Positions 46,489-58,140 of a stretch of DNA of 64,000 bases are shown here, in pieces. The position numbers were made by a program, and so were the translations under genes. The notes beneath the pieces were generated by a model. It saw only the letters and a list, made by a program, of their open reading frames with translations. It had not been told where the DNA came from and did not search any database. Source of the DNA: Paraescarpia echinospica (lineage: Eukaryota; Annelida; Polychaeta; Sabellida; Siboglinidae); NCBI GenBank assembly GCA_020002185.1, contig CM034538.1, positions 67,678,211 to 67,742,210 of the forward strand, written 5' to 3'. Position 1 is the first letter of the stretch, and each line of letters starts with the position of its first letter.

Positions 46489-46866
46489 CAGCAGGGATCA
46501 GAATGTTACACGTCCAAAAAGACAACATTTCAGAAGACAACAACACTTTTGTAAACCTTAACCTGCTGAAGACAGAATCATCTTATTCAGTTTGGCAGAA
46601 GACATTAGTACTACGGGCACCTTTGTTAATTGTGTACAAGAACAAGGAATATACTAAAACTTAAACTTTCACAGGATAAAATGGACATTTGACATTTTGA
46701 GTATTTACAGCAAAATCAATCAAAGTTTGCCTCAACTAATTTGTTTAATACATGCTTAAATTTTAAGCAGCATTTAGACAAACAAATCAGTATCATGGTG
46801 CACAGCTGAACAATGCTACCTGTGGTGACAGTAACCAGACAATACAGTTTTATATTACTGTCGTAC

Positions 46867-46935
46867 CTTTGTATTGCTAAGTTGTTGTAAATACTGTGTC
46901 GCCTGCTTTTCAAATGAGGTTACCCATTCTTTCTG
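46867..46935 (-). CDS. KTN1/RRBP1-like: Kinectin/RRBP1-like exon with EW...FEK segment (copy B)
   Basis: There are 23 codons, phase 0. QKEWVTSFEKQATQYLQQLS then NTK follows the LFPSVSV exon (48207) and precedes the polar PSESSP exon. It is the same as copy A. Confidence 0.85.
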
Positions 46936-48138
46936 CTGAAACAATCACATAGTAAATGTCAGCGTACACATTGTTACCAGACATTAATAACTACAAATAA
47001 CTGTTACATCAGAGATCCACACCGAGAGTCTAACACTGTTTGTTGTGTAGCTTCCTGTACCTTCTTGGTACCTTCCTCAGCAGGACAATACATTGGCTAA
47101 ATGTCATGTGACAATGACAGTACAGGAAACATACATCAAGCCATTTAATAGAGCAGCTTAACATTGCAGGAAAGATGTTTAGATGAGAACACACAACCTC
47201 AGGGGAAGGGGCAGAATATCATTTTGGGGGCTGACATATCAGAGATACCATTTCCCATATGTGTATGTTGAAATAAACACAATTATGAAAAGTGTTTAGA
47301 ATTGTTTTAATAACTTGACAGTTGTCATTCGGGTTGTGTGAAGGAGCTATAACACATTTAGGTTCATCTAAGGTTAGTAGTTACTTAGATAAGTGAAACC
47401 TAACTTCAATCTAAAATGACCACCAGACAGGGGAAAATCCCCTCAACAAATTTGGAACCAATAAACTAGCTGATGCCGAAGTGAAAAGATTGTAACCTGA
47501 GTGAATCCGGGAAGGCGACTGGGTAGATGGGTAGACTACATCATGCGTGACGAGTGTCAATGCGATTGCAGTTTGAGTAATTTGTGAGTTTTAATTATAT
47601 CTGTCCTTAAGAATCGTGGTATTACTACAGAAACATATTTATGCCCATATCAGGTGGCATTGTATGTAGTGATATTATAACACATGACCTGCCACAAGTA
47701 CAGTACTTAGAATGAAATATGGAATGGTCCCCTTCAGCCACTTTCCATTAAATACGTCACCAAAAGCACCGCCGGGTTCAAGGGGCTTCCAAATGGGATT
47801 TTGACACATTAAATTTATCGTCATCACAAAAACTTATTCGGATACGAGGATACATACAATGAGTGTGACCACCAGTGAAAACTGTTTTACATCAATCAGT
47901 GACGGTTAATATAAAGCGCTCAATCGGCGAGACATCTGATTGGTTGCCTAATGGTGCCATGGGATGTCAACTGAGGTCAACGTTTCCCAAAGTTTTCCGA
48001 GAGAATCTGGTGCCCAATGAGCACGCCTACTGAGAATGTTGCATTGATGGCATTGGTGACTCACCGTTGACAATGTCTCAACACTGACACTGGTGACTCA
48101 CCGTTGACAATGTCTCAACACTGACACTGTTGACTCAC

Positions 48139-48207
48139 CGTTGACATCGTGTCGACACTGACGCTGGGGAAGAGACGTTGTAGCAGCCTCCGTTGCTCCT
48201 CCATCTC
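48139..48207 (-). CDS. KTN1/RRBP1-like: Kinectin/RRBP1-like exon with LFPSVSV break (copy B)
   Basis: There are 23 codons, phase 0, EMEEQRRLLQRLFPSVSVDT then MST. Two extra donor-bearing partial copies of the exon end lie just downstream in the gene's sense (48054-48138). Confidence 0.85.
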
Positions 48208-48221
48208 CTAGAAAACAACCA

Positions 48222-48902
48222 CAACCAGGGGTGAACTCACAACCACAACTAGGGGTGACCTCACAACCACAACTAGGGGTGACCTCACATCCACAATTAG
48301 GGGTGACCTCACAACCACAACTAGTGGTGATCTCACAACCACAACTAGGGGTGATCTCACAACCACAACCAGGGGTGAACTCACAACCACAACTAGGGGT
48401 GACCTCACAACCACAACTAGGGATGACATCACAACCACAACTAGGGGTGACTTCACAACCACAACTAGGGGTGACCTCACAACCACAACTAGGGGTGATC
48501 TCACAAACAGGGGTGACCTCACAACCACAACTAGGGGTGATCTCACAATCACAACCAGGGGTGATCTCACAACCACAACCAGGGATGACCTCACAACCAC
48601 AACTAGGGGTGATCTCACAACCACAACTATGGTTGATCTCACAACCATAACTAGGGGTGATCTCACAACCACAACCAGGGGTGATCTCACAACCACAACC
48701 AGGGGTGACCTCACAACCACAACTATGGTTGATCTCACAACCATAACTAGGGTTGATCTCACAACCACAACTAGGGTGATCTCACAACCACAACTAGGGG
48801 TGATCTCACAACCACAACTAGGGGTGATCTCATAACCACAACTGGGGATGACCTCACAACCACAACCATGTAGGGGTGATCTCACAACCACTTAGGGGTG
48901 AT
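48222..48902 (+). repeat. 24-bp minisatellite, about 28 units (copy B)
   Basis: Sequence-identical counterpart of 38220-38900, again about 15 bp from the exon acceptor. Confidence 0.95.
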
Positions 48903-49395
48903 TTCACACCCAATAGGGGTAAATTACCCGCATGAAATCACATTGTCTCTATGAGGATTTATATTTGATATGTAATCTCAGGCAAAATGTAAAAAATAAC
49001 AGGTTTAGCGCACATGGCAATCGACATTGCTTGGGTGAACTGAACTTTGACAACCACTTTCTATGACACTATCAAACATTAGTCCTAAGGAGGTCGATTA
49101 CCAGCTATTTCATTTAAAGATTTTTCCCTAAAAACTACACTGTTTATTTTGTGATGACAGTCCATGTGGATGCTGAATTTGGCTGAATCAGACAGTACTG
49201 TCTTATGACATGTTCACAGGTCAATGTCATTCAAACTTTCTTGTTGCAGGTTTCTGAGGTCAAATGATATTCCTTTAGTGTCGTATTGTACAACAATCTC
49301 TCAAGATCATCCTTACTACATTTACAATCTTCCAAACACATCCCAGCCGACCAGTGGGATAATATATTTCTATAATTGTTGGTACAAGAACTAAC

Positions 49396-49449
49396 CTCGT
49401 CATTTTGAGCAGGCTTGTCTGCCACTGACTGACACCTCTTATTCAACTC
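49396..49449 (-). CDS. KTN1/RRBP1-like: Kinectin/RRBP1-like protein, short exon
   Basis: There are 18 codons, phase 0 at both ends, acceptor GTTTTTCTCCAG and donor GAG|GTTAGT. The peptide is ELNKRCQSVADKPAQNDE. It is present only in copy B because copy A is cut by the gap 69 bp earlier. It links the GLQHELE... exon to the LFPSVSV exon. Confidence 0.8.
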
Positions 49450-50220
49450 CTGGAGAAAAACAGAAACACGACAATTATTAAAAACTACAAATAAAACCTT
49501 TGGGCAGAAGACAACATGTAAATAGACAGAATGCAGCCACTATACGTTTGATGTCATGGACTCCCGACGGGTACAAAGGTCTCTTATTGTCAACACAGGT
49601 AAGTAACAGGAGTATGGATTACATGGCGAGAAGTAAGACAAATCTTAGAGATTTACACTAAGTCTTACTTCAACATACTCCATTTAACCATGATCTCATT
49701 TTGATATAAAAAACATGAGTCCTTTTGCTGAGACAATATGTTACAACAGGCACAATCCTAGTGCGTAATTCAGCTTGGTTGTGATAACATGGATTTGAGC
49801 AGTCACAGGAGCCACCACAGAAAGCATTTAGAGAACTTTGAAGAGTTCCACAAACATGTATAGAGGAGAGAAGAGACAGACACATGCGGAGGTATGAATG
49901 AAAAAATGCCAACTCATAACGACACACATTCACAACCACTGGTGATAACCTGGAATAAAGTCACAAGACAGTAATCTGAAATGTCTTCATATCACAATCT
50001 ATAATTATCAAGTTACTTGATGTTATGACCATTCTGGTTAATAACCTACACCAAAATGATGGATCATCTTATAACAGTGGACACTCACAATTATTCTCTG
50101 CAATATGAATAACAATGTTTAAAATGCAACATTCAAATGACATGCATTGGTAACAGCAGAGGACTGCAACAATCACAGCAATGATTCTGTTACTGCTGAG
50201 CAAGCAATTATTACACAGTA
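49450..50220. other. Intron, nothing recognised
   Basis: Unique sequence with only short random frames. Confidence 0.5.
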
Positions 50221-51860
50221 AACATATGAGACATCTACAAGCGTTGAAGCAAGGACAGCAGAGCAGGTGTGAGAATGAACTTCACCCAACGCTGCTAGAC
50301 ATCTACAAGCATTGAAGCAGGGACAGCAGGTGTGAGAATGAACTTCACCCAACACTGCTAGACATCTACAAGCATTGAAGCAGGGACAGCAGGTGTGAGA
50401 ATGAACTTCACCCAACGCTGCTAGACATCTACAAGCATTGAAGCAGGGACAGCAGGTGTGAGAATGAACTTCACCCAACACTGCTAGACATCTACAAGCA
50501 TTGAAGCAGGGACAGCAGGTGTGAGAATGAACTTCACCCAACGCTGCTAGACATCTACAAGCATTGAAGCAGGGACAGCAGGTGTGAGAATGAACTTCAC
50601 CCAACGCTGCTAGACATCTACAAGCATTGAAGCAGGGACAGCAGGGAATGAACTTCACCCAACGCCAAGCTAGACATCTACAAAGCATTGAAGCAGGGAC
50701 AGCAGGTGTGAGAACGAACTCACCCAACGCCTGCTAGACATCTACAAGCATTGAAGCAGGTAATAGCAGGTGTGAGAATGAACTCTCACCCAACGCTGCT
50801 AGACATCTACAAGCATTGAAGCAGGGACAGCAGGTGTGAAAGGGGAGAATGAACTCACCCAACGCCAAGCAGACATCTACAAGCATTGAAGCAGGGACAG
50901 CAGGTGAGAATGAACTTCACCCAACGCTGCTAGACATCTGCTGCTATCAGAAGTTGGTGGGACAGCAGGGTGTGAGAAATGAACTTCACCCAACACCGCT
51001 GTGACATCTACAAGCATTGGAGCTGGTGGGACAAAGCAGGTGTGAGAAATCGAACTCTCACCCAACGCCGCTGCTAGACATCTACGCTACTGGAAGCAGG
51101 GACAGCAGGTGTGAGAATGAACTTCACCCAACGCTGCTGTGACATCTACAAGCATTGGAAGCAGGGACAGCAGGTGTGAGAATGAACTCTCACCCAACGC
51201 CGCTGTGACATCTGGCTGCTACTGAAGCAGGGACAGCAGGTGTGAGGAATGAACTTCACCCAACGCCAAGTTAGACATCTTACAAGCATTGGGGCCAGGG
51301 ACAGCAGGTGTGAGAATGAACTTCACCCAACGCTGCTAGACATCTACAAGCATTGAAGCAGGGACAGCAGGTGTGAGAATGAACTTCACCCAACACTGCT
51401 AGACATCTACAAGCATTGAAGCAGGGACAGCAGGTGTGGGAGAATGAACTTCACCCAACGCTGCTGGTATATCTACATAAGCATTGAAGCAGGGACAGCA
51501 GGTGCGGGAGAATGAACTTCACCCAACACTGCTAGACATCTACAAGCATTGCAGCAGGGACAGCAGGTGTGAGAATGAACTTCACCCAACGCTGCTAGAC
51601 ATCTACAAGCATTGAAGCAGGGACAGCAGGTGTGAGAATGAACTTCACCCAACTCTGCCAGACATCTGCCGCTACTGAAGGGACAGCAGGTGCGAGGTAA
51701 CGAACTCACCCAACACCGCTGTGACATCACGCTACTGAAGCAGGGACAGCAGGTGTGAGAACGAACTTCACCCAACGCCAAGCATAATTCACAAGCATTG
51801 AAGCTTGAGGGACAGCAGGCGTGAGAAAATGAACTTCCACCCAACACTGCTAGACATCCG
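50221..51860 (+). repeat. 63-bp minisatellite, about 25 units, partly very noisy
   Basis: The unit is ACATCTACAAGCATTGAAGC, AGGGACAGCAGGTGTGAGAA, TGAACTTCACCCAACGCTGC, TAG. Units at 50230-50640 and about 51300-51650 are clean. Those at about 50640-51300 and 51650-51850 carry many small insertions and deletions (GCCAAGC, GAAATG, GGTGGGAC), a texture more like uncorrected long-read sequence than normal divergence. Confidence 0.93.
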
Positions 51861-52170
51861 AAAGGAATGAGAGCCAGTTTCTAATAGTGAGAGGGCCACA
51901 AAGCCACACAACTCCAAGTGATATCAGCAACAATCGACACAACAAGCAAATAACCCAACATGGTATGTTTTCTTTTAATACACTATGTACACAAACCTTT
52001 CCCATGACTTCCAGTCTCTAATCTGTATGTACAGTATTTAATCTGTATGTACAGAATATTTCAGTAGTTCACCAAAGTAGTCTCACTCATTGGTAATTAT
52101 GGTACATGGTTTTCCAGGAAGCAGACGACAACAAGAAATAACAACTGTGAACATGAGTGCGAGACTCGAG
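51861..52170. other. Intron, nothing recognised
   Basis: Contains a 2-copy ATCTGTATGTACAGTA-type duplication near 52020-52055 only. Confidence 0.5.
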
Positions 52171-54066
52171 AGTGATCACACACACCACACAGCTGTCTCA
52201 CAACCCCATCATCATCAGTGAGCTTCATTGTGATATTGCCTAGCAGAATACACGACTAGTTGGGTAACATCCATATATATTGGTAGCCTTCCAGTGACTT
52301 CCGCAGAGAAATGAATAACCACCGGGTCCTGGCTAACATAGTGGTAATGACCAACAGATCAGTGAGGATCACACACCACACAGCTGTCTCACACCCTAAT
52401 GGCGAGTGAGCTTCATTGTAATAATACTGTTTCAGCAGAATACACCACTCAGTTGGGTAACATCCATATTGGTAGCTCTCAGTGAGCCTGCAGAGTGGCT
52501 CACACCAATCACTGTCCTGGCTAACATAGTGGTAAATGACCAACAGACTGTGAGAGGATCACACACCACACAGCCGTCTCGGCCACTCCTATCATCAGTG
52601 AGCTTCATTGTGATATTGCTTCAGCAGAATACAATGCCCACTAGTTGGGTAACATCCATATAGCTCAGTGACGCCTGCAGAGGAACACTAATCACTGTCC
52701 TGGCTAACATAGTGGTAATTTAATTCAACAGACTGTGAGAGGATCACACACACCACACAGCTGTCTCACACCCTATCATGAGTGAGCTTCATTGTTGCAT
52801 TGCTTTCATGCTATAGAATACACGACTAGTTGCAACATCCATATATTGGTAGCTCAGTGACGCTCTGCAGAGGAACACTAATCACTGTCCTGGCTAACAT
52901 AGTGGTAATGACCAACAGACTGTGAGAGGATCACACACCACACAGCTGTCTCGTCACCCTATCATGAGTGAGCTTCATTGTGATATTGCTTCAGCAGAAT
53001 ACACGACTAGTTGGGTAACATCCATATATTGGTAGCTCAGTGACGCTCTGCAGAGGAACACTAATCACTGTCCTGGCTAACATAGTGGTAATGACCAACA
53101 GACTGTGAGAGGATCACACACCACACAGCTGTCTCGTCACCCTATCATCAGTGAGCTTCATTGTGGCATTGCTTCAGCAGAATACACGACTAGTTGGGTA
53201 ACATCCATATATTGGTAGCTCAGTGACGCTCTGCAGAGGAACACTAATCACTGTCCTGGCTAACATAGTGGTAATGACCAACAGACTGTGAGAGGATCAC
53301 ACACCACACAGCTGTCTCGTCACCCTATCATGAGTGAGCTTCATTGTGGCATTGCTTCAGCAGAATACACGACTAGTTGGGTAACATCCATATATTGGTA
53401 GCTCAGTGACGCTCTGCAGAGGAACACTAATCACTGTCCTGGCTAACATAATGGTAATGACCAACAGACTGTGAGAGGATCACACACCACACAGCTGTCT
53501 CGTCACCCTATCATCAGTGAGCTTCATTGTGATATTGCTTCAGCAGAATACACGACTAGTTGGGTAACATCCATATATTGGTAGCTCAGTGACGCTCTGC
53601 AGAGGAACACTAATCACTGTCCTGGCTAACATAGTGGTAATGACCAACATACTGTGAGAGGATCACACACCACACAGCTGTCTTGTCACCCTATCATCAG
53701 TGAGCTTCATTGTGATATTGCTTCAGCAGAATACACAACTAGTTGGGTAACATCCATATATTGGTAGCTCAGTGACGCTCTGCAGAGGAACACTAATCAC
53801 TGTCCTGGCTAACATAGTGGTAATGACCAACAGACTGTGAGAGGATCACACACCACACAGCTGTCTCGTCACCCTATCATGAGTGAGCTTCATTGTGATA
53901 TAGCTTCAGCAGAATACACGACTAGTTGGGTAACATCCATATATTGGTAGGTCAGTGACGCTCTGAAGAGGAACACTAATCACTGTCCTGGCTAACATAA
54001 TGGTAATGACCAACAGACTGTGAGAGGATCACACACCACACAGCTGTCTCGTCACCCTATCATGAG
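52171..54066 (+). repeat. 183-bp satellite-like tandem repeat, about 10 units
   Basis: The unit includes TGTGAGAGGATCACACACCA, GTGAGCTTCATTGTGATATT, GGGTAACATCCATATATTGG and AATCACTGTCCTGGCTAACA. Units from about 52900 onward are nearly identical, with a spacing of exactly 183 bp at 52921, 53104, 53287 and 53470. The first three units (52171-52760) are diverged and contain extra bases. The length is close to a nucleosome repeat. Confidence 0.95.
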
Positions 54067-54408
54067 TTCTTGATTTATATTATGGGTTTGATGGTAATCA
54101 GCATCTGGCCAGGGTTACCATTAAAACTGCATAACTCTGACATTTGCCTAATGACATTTAATAAACATGACTTCTCTATATGCACTGCAACAACAGCTAT
54201 TGTAACTCGATGTCAGGAGTGTAAGGTATGCCAAAATGTCATGTCAAAATTCCACGATTACCAGCGCAATAAACTACATCAAGGCAGAACCAGCAACAAC
54301 AAAACAATGATCACTTTGTGATATAATTAGTAAAACTTGCTGCACACAAACACATGCCTGTTAGTGCCCACGACACTTGCAGCGATACACTAAGTAAGCA
54401 GTGCTTAC
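54067..54408. other. Intron, nothing recognised
   Basis: A random 83-codon frame is present, without splice or family support. Confidence 0.5.
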
Positions 54409-54534
54409 TTCTACTTGCTCTTGGTACTCAGTGTTCTCCTGGCGGAGCTGCTCCACCTCGACTGTCAGTGGACTCACCATGTTGCCATTGACCAGGTCAG
54501 ACGTCTGACACTGCTCCAGCTCATGTTGCAGCCC
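54409..54534 (-). CDS. KTN1/RRBP1-like: Kinectin/RRBP1-like protein, coiled-coil exon
   Basis: There are 42 codons, phase 0, acceptor CATTGTAG and donor GAA|GTAAGC. The peptide begins GLQHELEQCQTSDLVNGNMV and ends QLRQENTEYQEQVE, a coiled coil with a short polar break. Two partial copies of its 5' half with the same acceptor lie upstream (starting at 54643 and 54752). Confidence 0.88.
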
Positions 54535-54790
54535 CTACAATGTCCCTGCCCTATCAGTCTCACCTGGCAACACTGTGTGGAGCCAACACACAACACAAAC
54601 CCAGGTCAGACGTTTGACGCTGCTCCAGCTTATGTTGCAGCCCCTACAATGTCCCTGCCCTATCAGTCTCACCTGGCAACACTGTGTGGAGCCAACACAC
54701 AACACAAACCCAGGTCAGACGTCTGACGCTGCTCCAGCTCATGTTGCAGCCCCTACAATGTCCCTGCCCTATCAGTCTCACCTGGCAACA
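54491..54790 (-). repeat. 109-bp tandem triplication of an intron-exon junction
   Basis: The unit spans the first ~45 bases of the exon, its acceptor and ~60 bases of intron. Copies of the acceptor lie at 54535, 54644 and 54753, each followed by GGGCTGCAACAT. The two upstream copies are each followed after about 80 bases by a donor-like CCAG|GTGAGA, so each could be a separate exon, but 80 bases would shift the frame. Confidence 0.9.
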
Positions 54791-54977
54791 CTGTGTGGAG
54801 CCAACACACAACACAAACCCAATCTGAATCTGTACACTTCATCAGATGTGATACATTTCAAGGAAACCCTTGTAAATTATCTAATTAACTCAACTGCACA
54901 GCAGTGCATTATTTACTGATACCCATTCTTTACTGTAACACACCCAGCATAGAAAGGGAGCAGTGAATGAGTCATAC

Positions 54978-55193
54978 TTCAATCTGTTTCTCCTTCCCCG
55001 TCAGTACAGCCTGCAGTATCGTCAACTCGGCCGTCGTCGTGTCAAGGTCATTGAGGATGCGACTGACATCGATCGACGACCTCTCCTCAACCCGTGTAAA
55101 GGTCGTGTACTCCTTGCCGTGCAACTCCGACGGCCCCACGGCGACTGGTGCTGCCACCTGGGGCTGTACATTGCTTTGTTGTTGCCACAAATC
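54978..55193 (-). CDS. KTN1/RRBP1-like: Kinectin/RRBP1-like protein, exon
   Basis: This is the largest exon found: 72 codons, phase 0, acceptor TTTTAACTCGCAG and donor GAA|GTATGA. The first third (DLWQQQSNVQPQVAAPVAVG) is Pro/Ala/Val-rich and not helical. The remainder, from SRILNDLDTTTAELTILQAV to LTGKEKQIE, returns to coiled coil. Confidence 0.87.
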
Positions 55194-55686
55194 CTGCGAG
55201 TTAAAACGAACTCTCTTATTTTTAAGTTATTTTAAAGTTACCAAACTGATCCCACACACCTGTGTACTATATTCCAGAAATAAGAAAATAATGAACCAAA
55301 AATCTTTGACTAAATTACCTGAAGAATACCTCAACTTTGTCTTATGACCCTGTCTTGTCTTCATCATAAACTGTTGAAATAAACTATTCCCTGCCCGACT
55401 TCTTCTTTCACATCATGTTACCAGTTAGAGTTTACAGCACACCACCCCCATCCACAGCACAACATCTCTCAAACAAACCTCACTATCCTCAGTGCTCAAC
55501 AAACTCTAGCTACAGATGAGAAGCTCTGTGGAACCAACCAACACTGAAGCTACATGTCAGGGTCATGGTTGCTGTCATACACTTACAAAGTCCAAAACAT
55601 GTAGCATTACATACAGGGGCCTGTCTCATTTCCATTCACTTCACTGCGATGCGACTAGTGACTATGACCTAAGCCTAAGTGCTTAC
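55194..55686. other. Intron, nothing recognised
   Basis: No repeat or coding signal was seen. Confidence 0.5.
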
Positions 55687-55842
55687 AGCGATCTCTGCCT
55701 CCTTCTGCTTCAGCTGGGCCTCGAGGCGGTCCACCTCCGACACCTTCTCCTTGAGCTCTGCCTGCACCAGGGCGATACCCTCCGCCGCACACTCAGCCTT
55801 CGTCAAGGTCTCCGTCGCCTCACGACACCCCGCCAACAACTC
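55687..55842 (-). CDS. KTN1/RRBP1-like: Kinectin/RRBP1-like protein, coiled-coil exon
   Basis: The exon is exactly 156 bp (52 codons), phase 0, acceptor CTGCCGCCAG and donor GCT|GTAAGC. The sequence starts ELLAGCREATETLTKAECAA and ends DRLEAQLKQKEAEIA, strongly heptad. It is GC-richer than its surroundings. Its acceptor and first bases recur in the adjoining array. Confidence 0.9.
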
Positions 55843-56530
55843 CTGGCGGCAGACAGCCAAGGGTTAATTAAACACACCAACCAGTCAACAACTCCTGGCT
55901 GTGGACAGACAAGGGTTAATTACACACCAACAACTCCTGGCCATGGATAGCCAAGGGTTAATTACACAAACACTAACCAAAGGTTAATTATATACACCAA
56001 ACTACTAAAAATAAGTAGACAGTCAAGAGTTAATTACACACACCAACCAGTCAACAACTCCTGGCAGTAGACAGCCAAGAGTTAATTACGCACACTAACC
56101 AGTCAACAACTCCTGGCAGTAGACAGCCAAGAGTTAATTACGCACACCAACCAGTCAACAACTCCTGGCAGCGGACAGCCATGGGTTAATTATACACACC
56201 AACCAGTTAACTCCTGGTGGTGGACAACCAAGTGTTAATTAAACACACCAACCAGACAATTCCTGGCGGTGGACAAACTACTAATAACTCATGGCGGTGC
56301 ACACCCCAAGGTTAATTATATACATCAACCTTCCAATAACTCCTGGTGACGGTTAGCCAAGGGTTAATTATACATAATATATATATATATATTAACCAGC
56401 TAGTAAAACTGTGGATTAATTCTAACCATCAACAAGCGAACATATCAGGGCGGTGGACTTTGAAGGGTTAAATATATGCACAAAGTGGCCAACAATTCCT
56501 GGTGATGGGCAGCCAAGGATTAATTGTATA
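55836..56530 (-). repeat. About 49-bp diverged minisatellite carrying an exon acceptor
   Basis: About 13 imperfect units contain TTAATTAACCCTTGGCTGTC, CGCCGCCAG|GAGTTGTTGAC (- strand). The last part is the acceptor and first codons of exon 55842. Units decay with distance from the exon, which suggests an older array than the others. An (AT)n run lies at about 56378-56392. Confidence 0.85.
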
Positions 56531-56692
56531 TATCTTCATGTCTACCAAATCCAAATACATTTGCACTAAAATATATCTTCCAAAAATTGTGACAAAAACA
56601 GGAAAACACACAGAATACTCTATTCAAAACAATTATTAAAATCATTACTACTTGAGACAGCCATGTTTGTCTGTGGGGAACAAACAGCTTAC

Positions 56693-56827
56693 TTGGTTCT
56701 CTTTCTTCACCATGTTGAGTTCTGCCTCCCGTGTCTGTAGCGTCAACTCAAGGGTGCTCACCTGGGCCGCGAGACTCTCTGACCTAACACTCACTTGCTG
56801 CATCTGTTCCTTGACGGCGCCCAGTGC
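56693..56827 (-). CDS. KTN1/RRBP1-like: Kinectin/RRBP1-like protein, coiled-coil exon
   Basis: There are 45 codons, phase 0, acceptor ATGGCTTGCAG and donor CAA|GTAAGC. The peptide ALGAVKEQMQQVSVRSESLA continues to LELTLQTREAELNMVKKENQ, a regular coiled coil. The array at 56828-58140 starts about 15 bases inside the upstream intron. Confidence 0.9.
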
Positions 56828-58140
56828 CTGCAAGCCATACTCCACATCACAGTCACACTCAGACTCCACATCACAATCTCCACATCACAGTCACACTCAG
56901 TCTCCACATCACAGTCTCCACATCACAGTCACACTCAGACTCCACATCACAGTCACACTCAGACTCCACATCACAATCTCCACATCACAGTCATACTCAG
57001 ACTCCACATCACAGTCTCCACATCACAGTCACATTCAGACTCCACATCACAGTCACACTCCACATCACAGTCACACTCAGACTCCACATCACAATAACAC
57101 TCAGACTCCACATCACAGTCTCCACATCACAGTCACACTCAGACTCCACATCACAGTCTCCACATCACAATCTCCACATCACAGTCACACTCAGACTCCA
57201 CATCATAGTCACAATCCACATCACAATCACACTCAGACTCCACATCAGTCTCCACATCACAGTCACACTCAGACTCCACATCACAATCTCCACATCACAG
57301 TCACACTCAGACTCCACATCACAATCTCCACATCACAGTCACACTCAGACTCCACATCACAGTCACACTCCACATCACAATCACACTCAGACTCCACATC
57401 ACAGTCTCCACATCACAGTCACACTCAGACTCCACATCACAGTCTCCACATCACAGTCACACTCAGACTCCACATCACAGTCTCCACATCACAGTCACAC
57501 TCAGACTCCACATCACAGTCACACTCAGACTCCACATCACAATCTTCACACCACAGTCATATTCAGACTCCACATCACAGTCTCCACATCACAGTCACAC
57601 TCAGACTCCACATCACAGTCTCCACATCACAGTCACACTCAGACTCCACATCACAGTCTCCACATCACAGTCACACTCAGACACCACATCACAGTCACAC
57701 TCAGACTCCACATCACAATCTCCACATCACAGTCACACTCAGACTCCACATCACAGTCACACTCAGACCCCACATCACAGTCTCCACATCACAGTCACAC
57801 TCAGACTCCACATCACAGTCACACTCAGACTCTACATCACAATCTCCACACCACAGTCATACTCAGACTCCACATCACATTCTCCACATCACAGTCACAC
57901 TCAGACTCCACATCACAGTCTCCACATCACAGTCACACTCAGACTCCACATCACAGTCTCCACATCACAGTCATACTCAGACTCCACATCACAGTCACAC
58001 TCAGACTCCACATCACAGTCTCCACATCACAGTCACACTCAGACTCCACATCAGTCTCCACATCACAGTCACTCCACACCACAGCCACACTCCACATCAC
58101 AGTCACACTCCACACCACAGCCACACTCCACACCACAGCC
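56828..58140 (+). repeat. Compound minisatellite with CCACATCACAGTC core, next to an acceptor
   Basis: It alternates a 14-bp TCCACATCACAGTC unit and a longer TCCACATCACAGTCACACTC-AGAC unit. The two combine into ~38-bp dimers. Frames of about 600 codons (His/Ser/Thr-rich) run through on the + strand and are artefacts. Confidence 0.95.

Larger units (their letters stand above)
40328..49329. repeat. Duplicated segment, copy B (right of the gap)
   Basis: This is the counterpart of 32827-39327, starting at the first base after the N run. It contains the same exons, introns and arrays, plus 2501 bp more of the 47-bp array. It continues past the end of copy A into unique sequence, so it is the better copy to use for the gene model. 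Confidence 0.95.

Noticed and set aside
38206..48891. Val/Arg/Ser-rich 227-codon - frame and Gln/Pro-rich + frame, both present twice
   Set aside because: The 24-bp period is divisible by three, so both strands stay open; the second occurrence is the duplicated segment.
55516..55950. 144-codon + frame
   Set aside because: Antisense shadow of the 156-bp coiled-coil exon 55687-55842.
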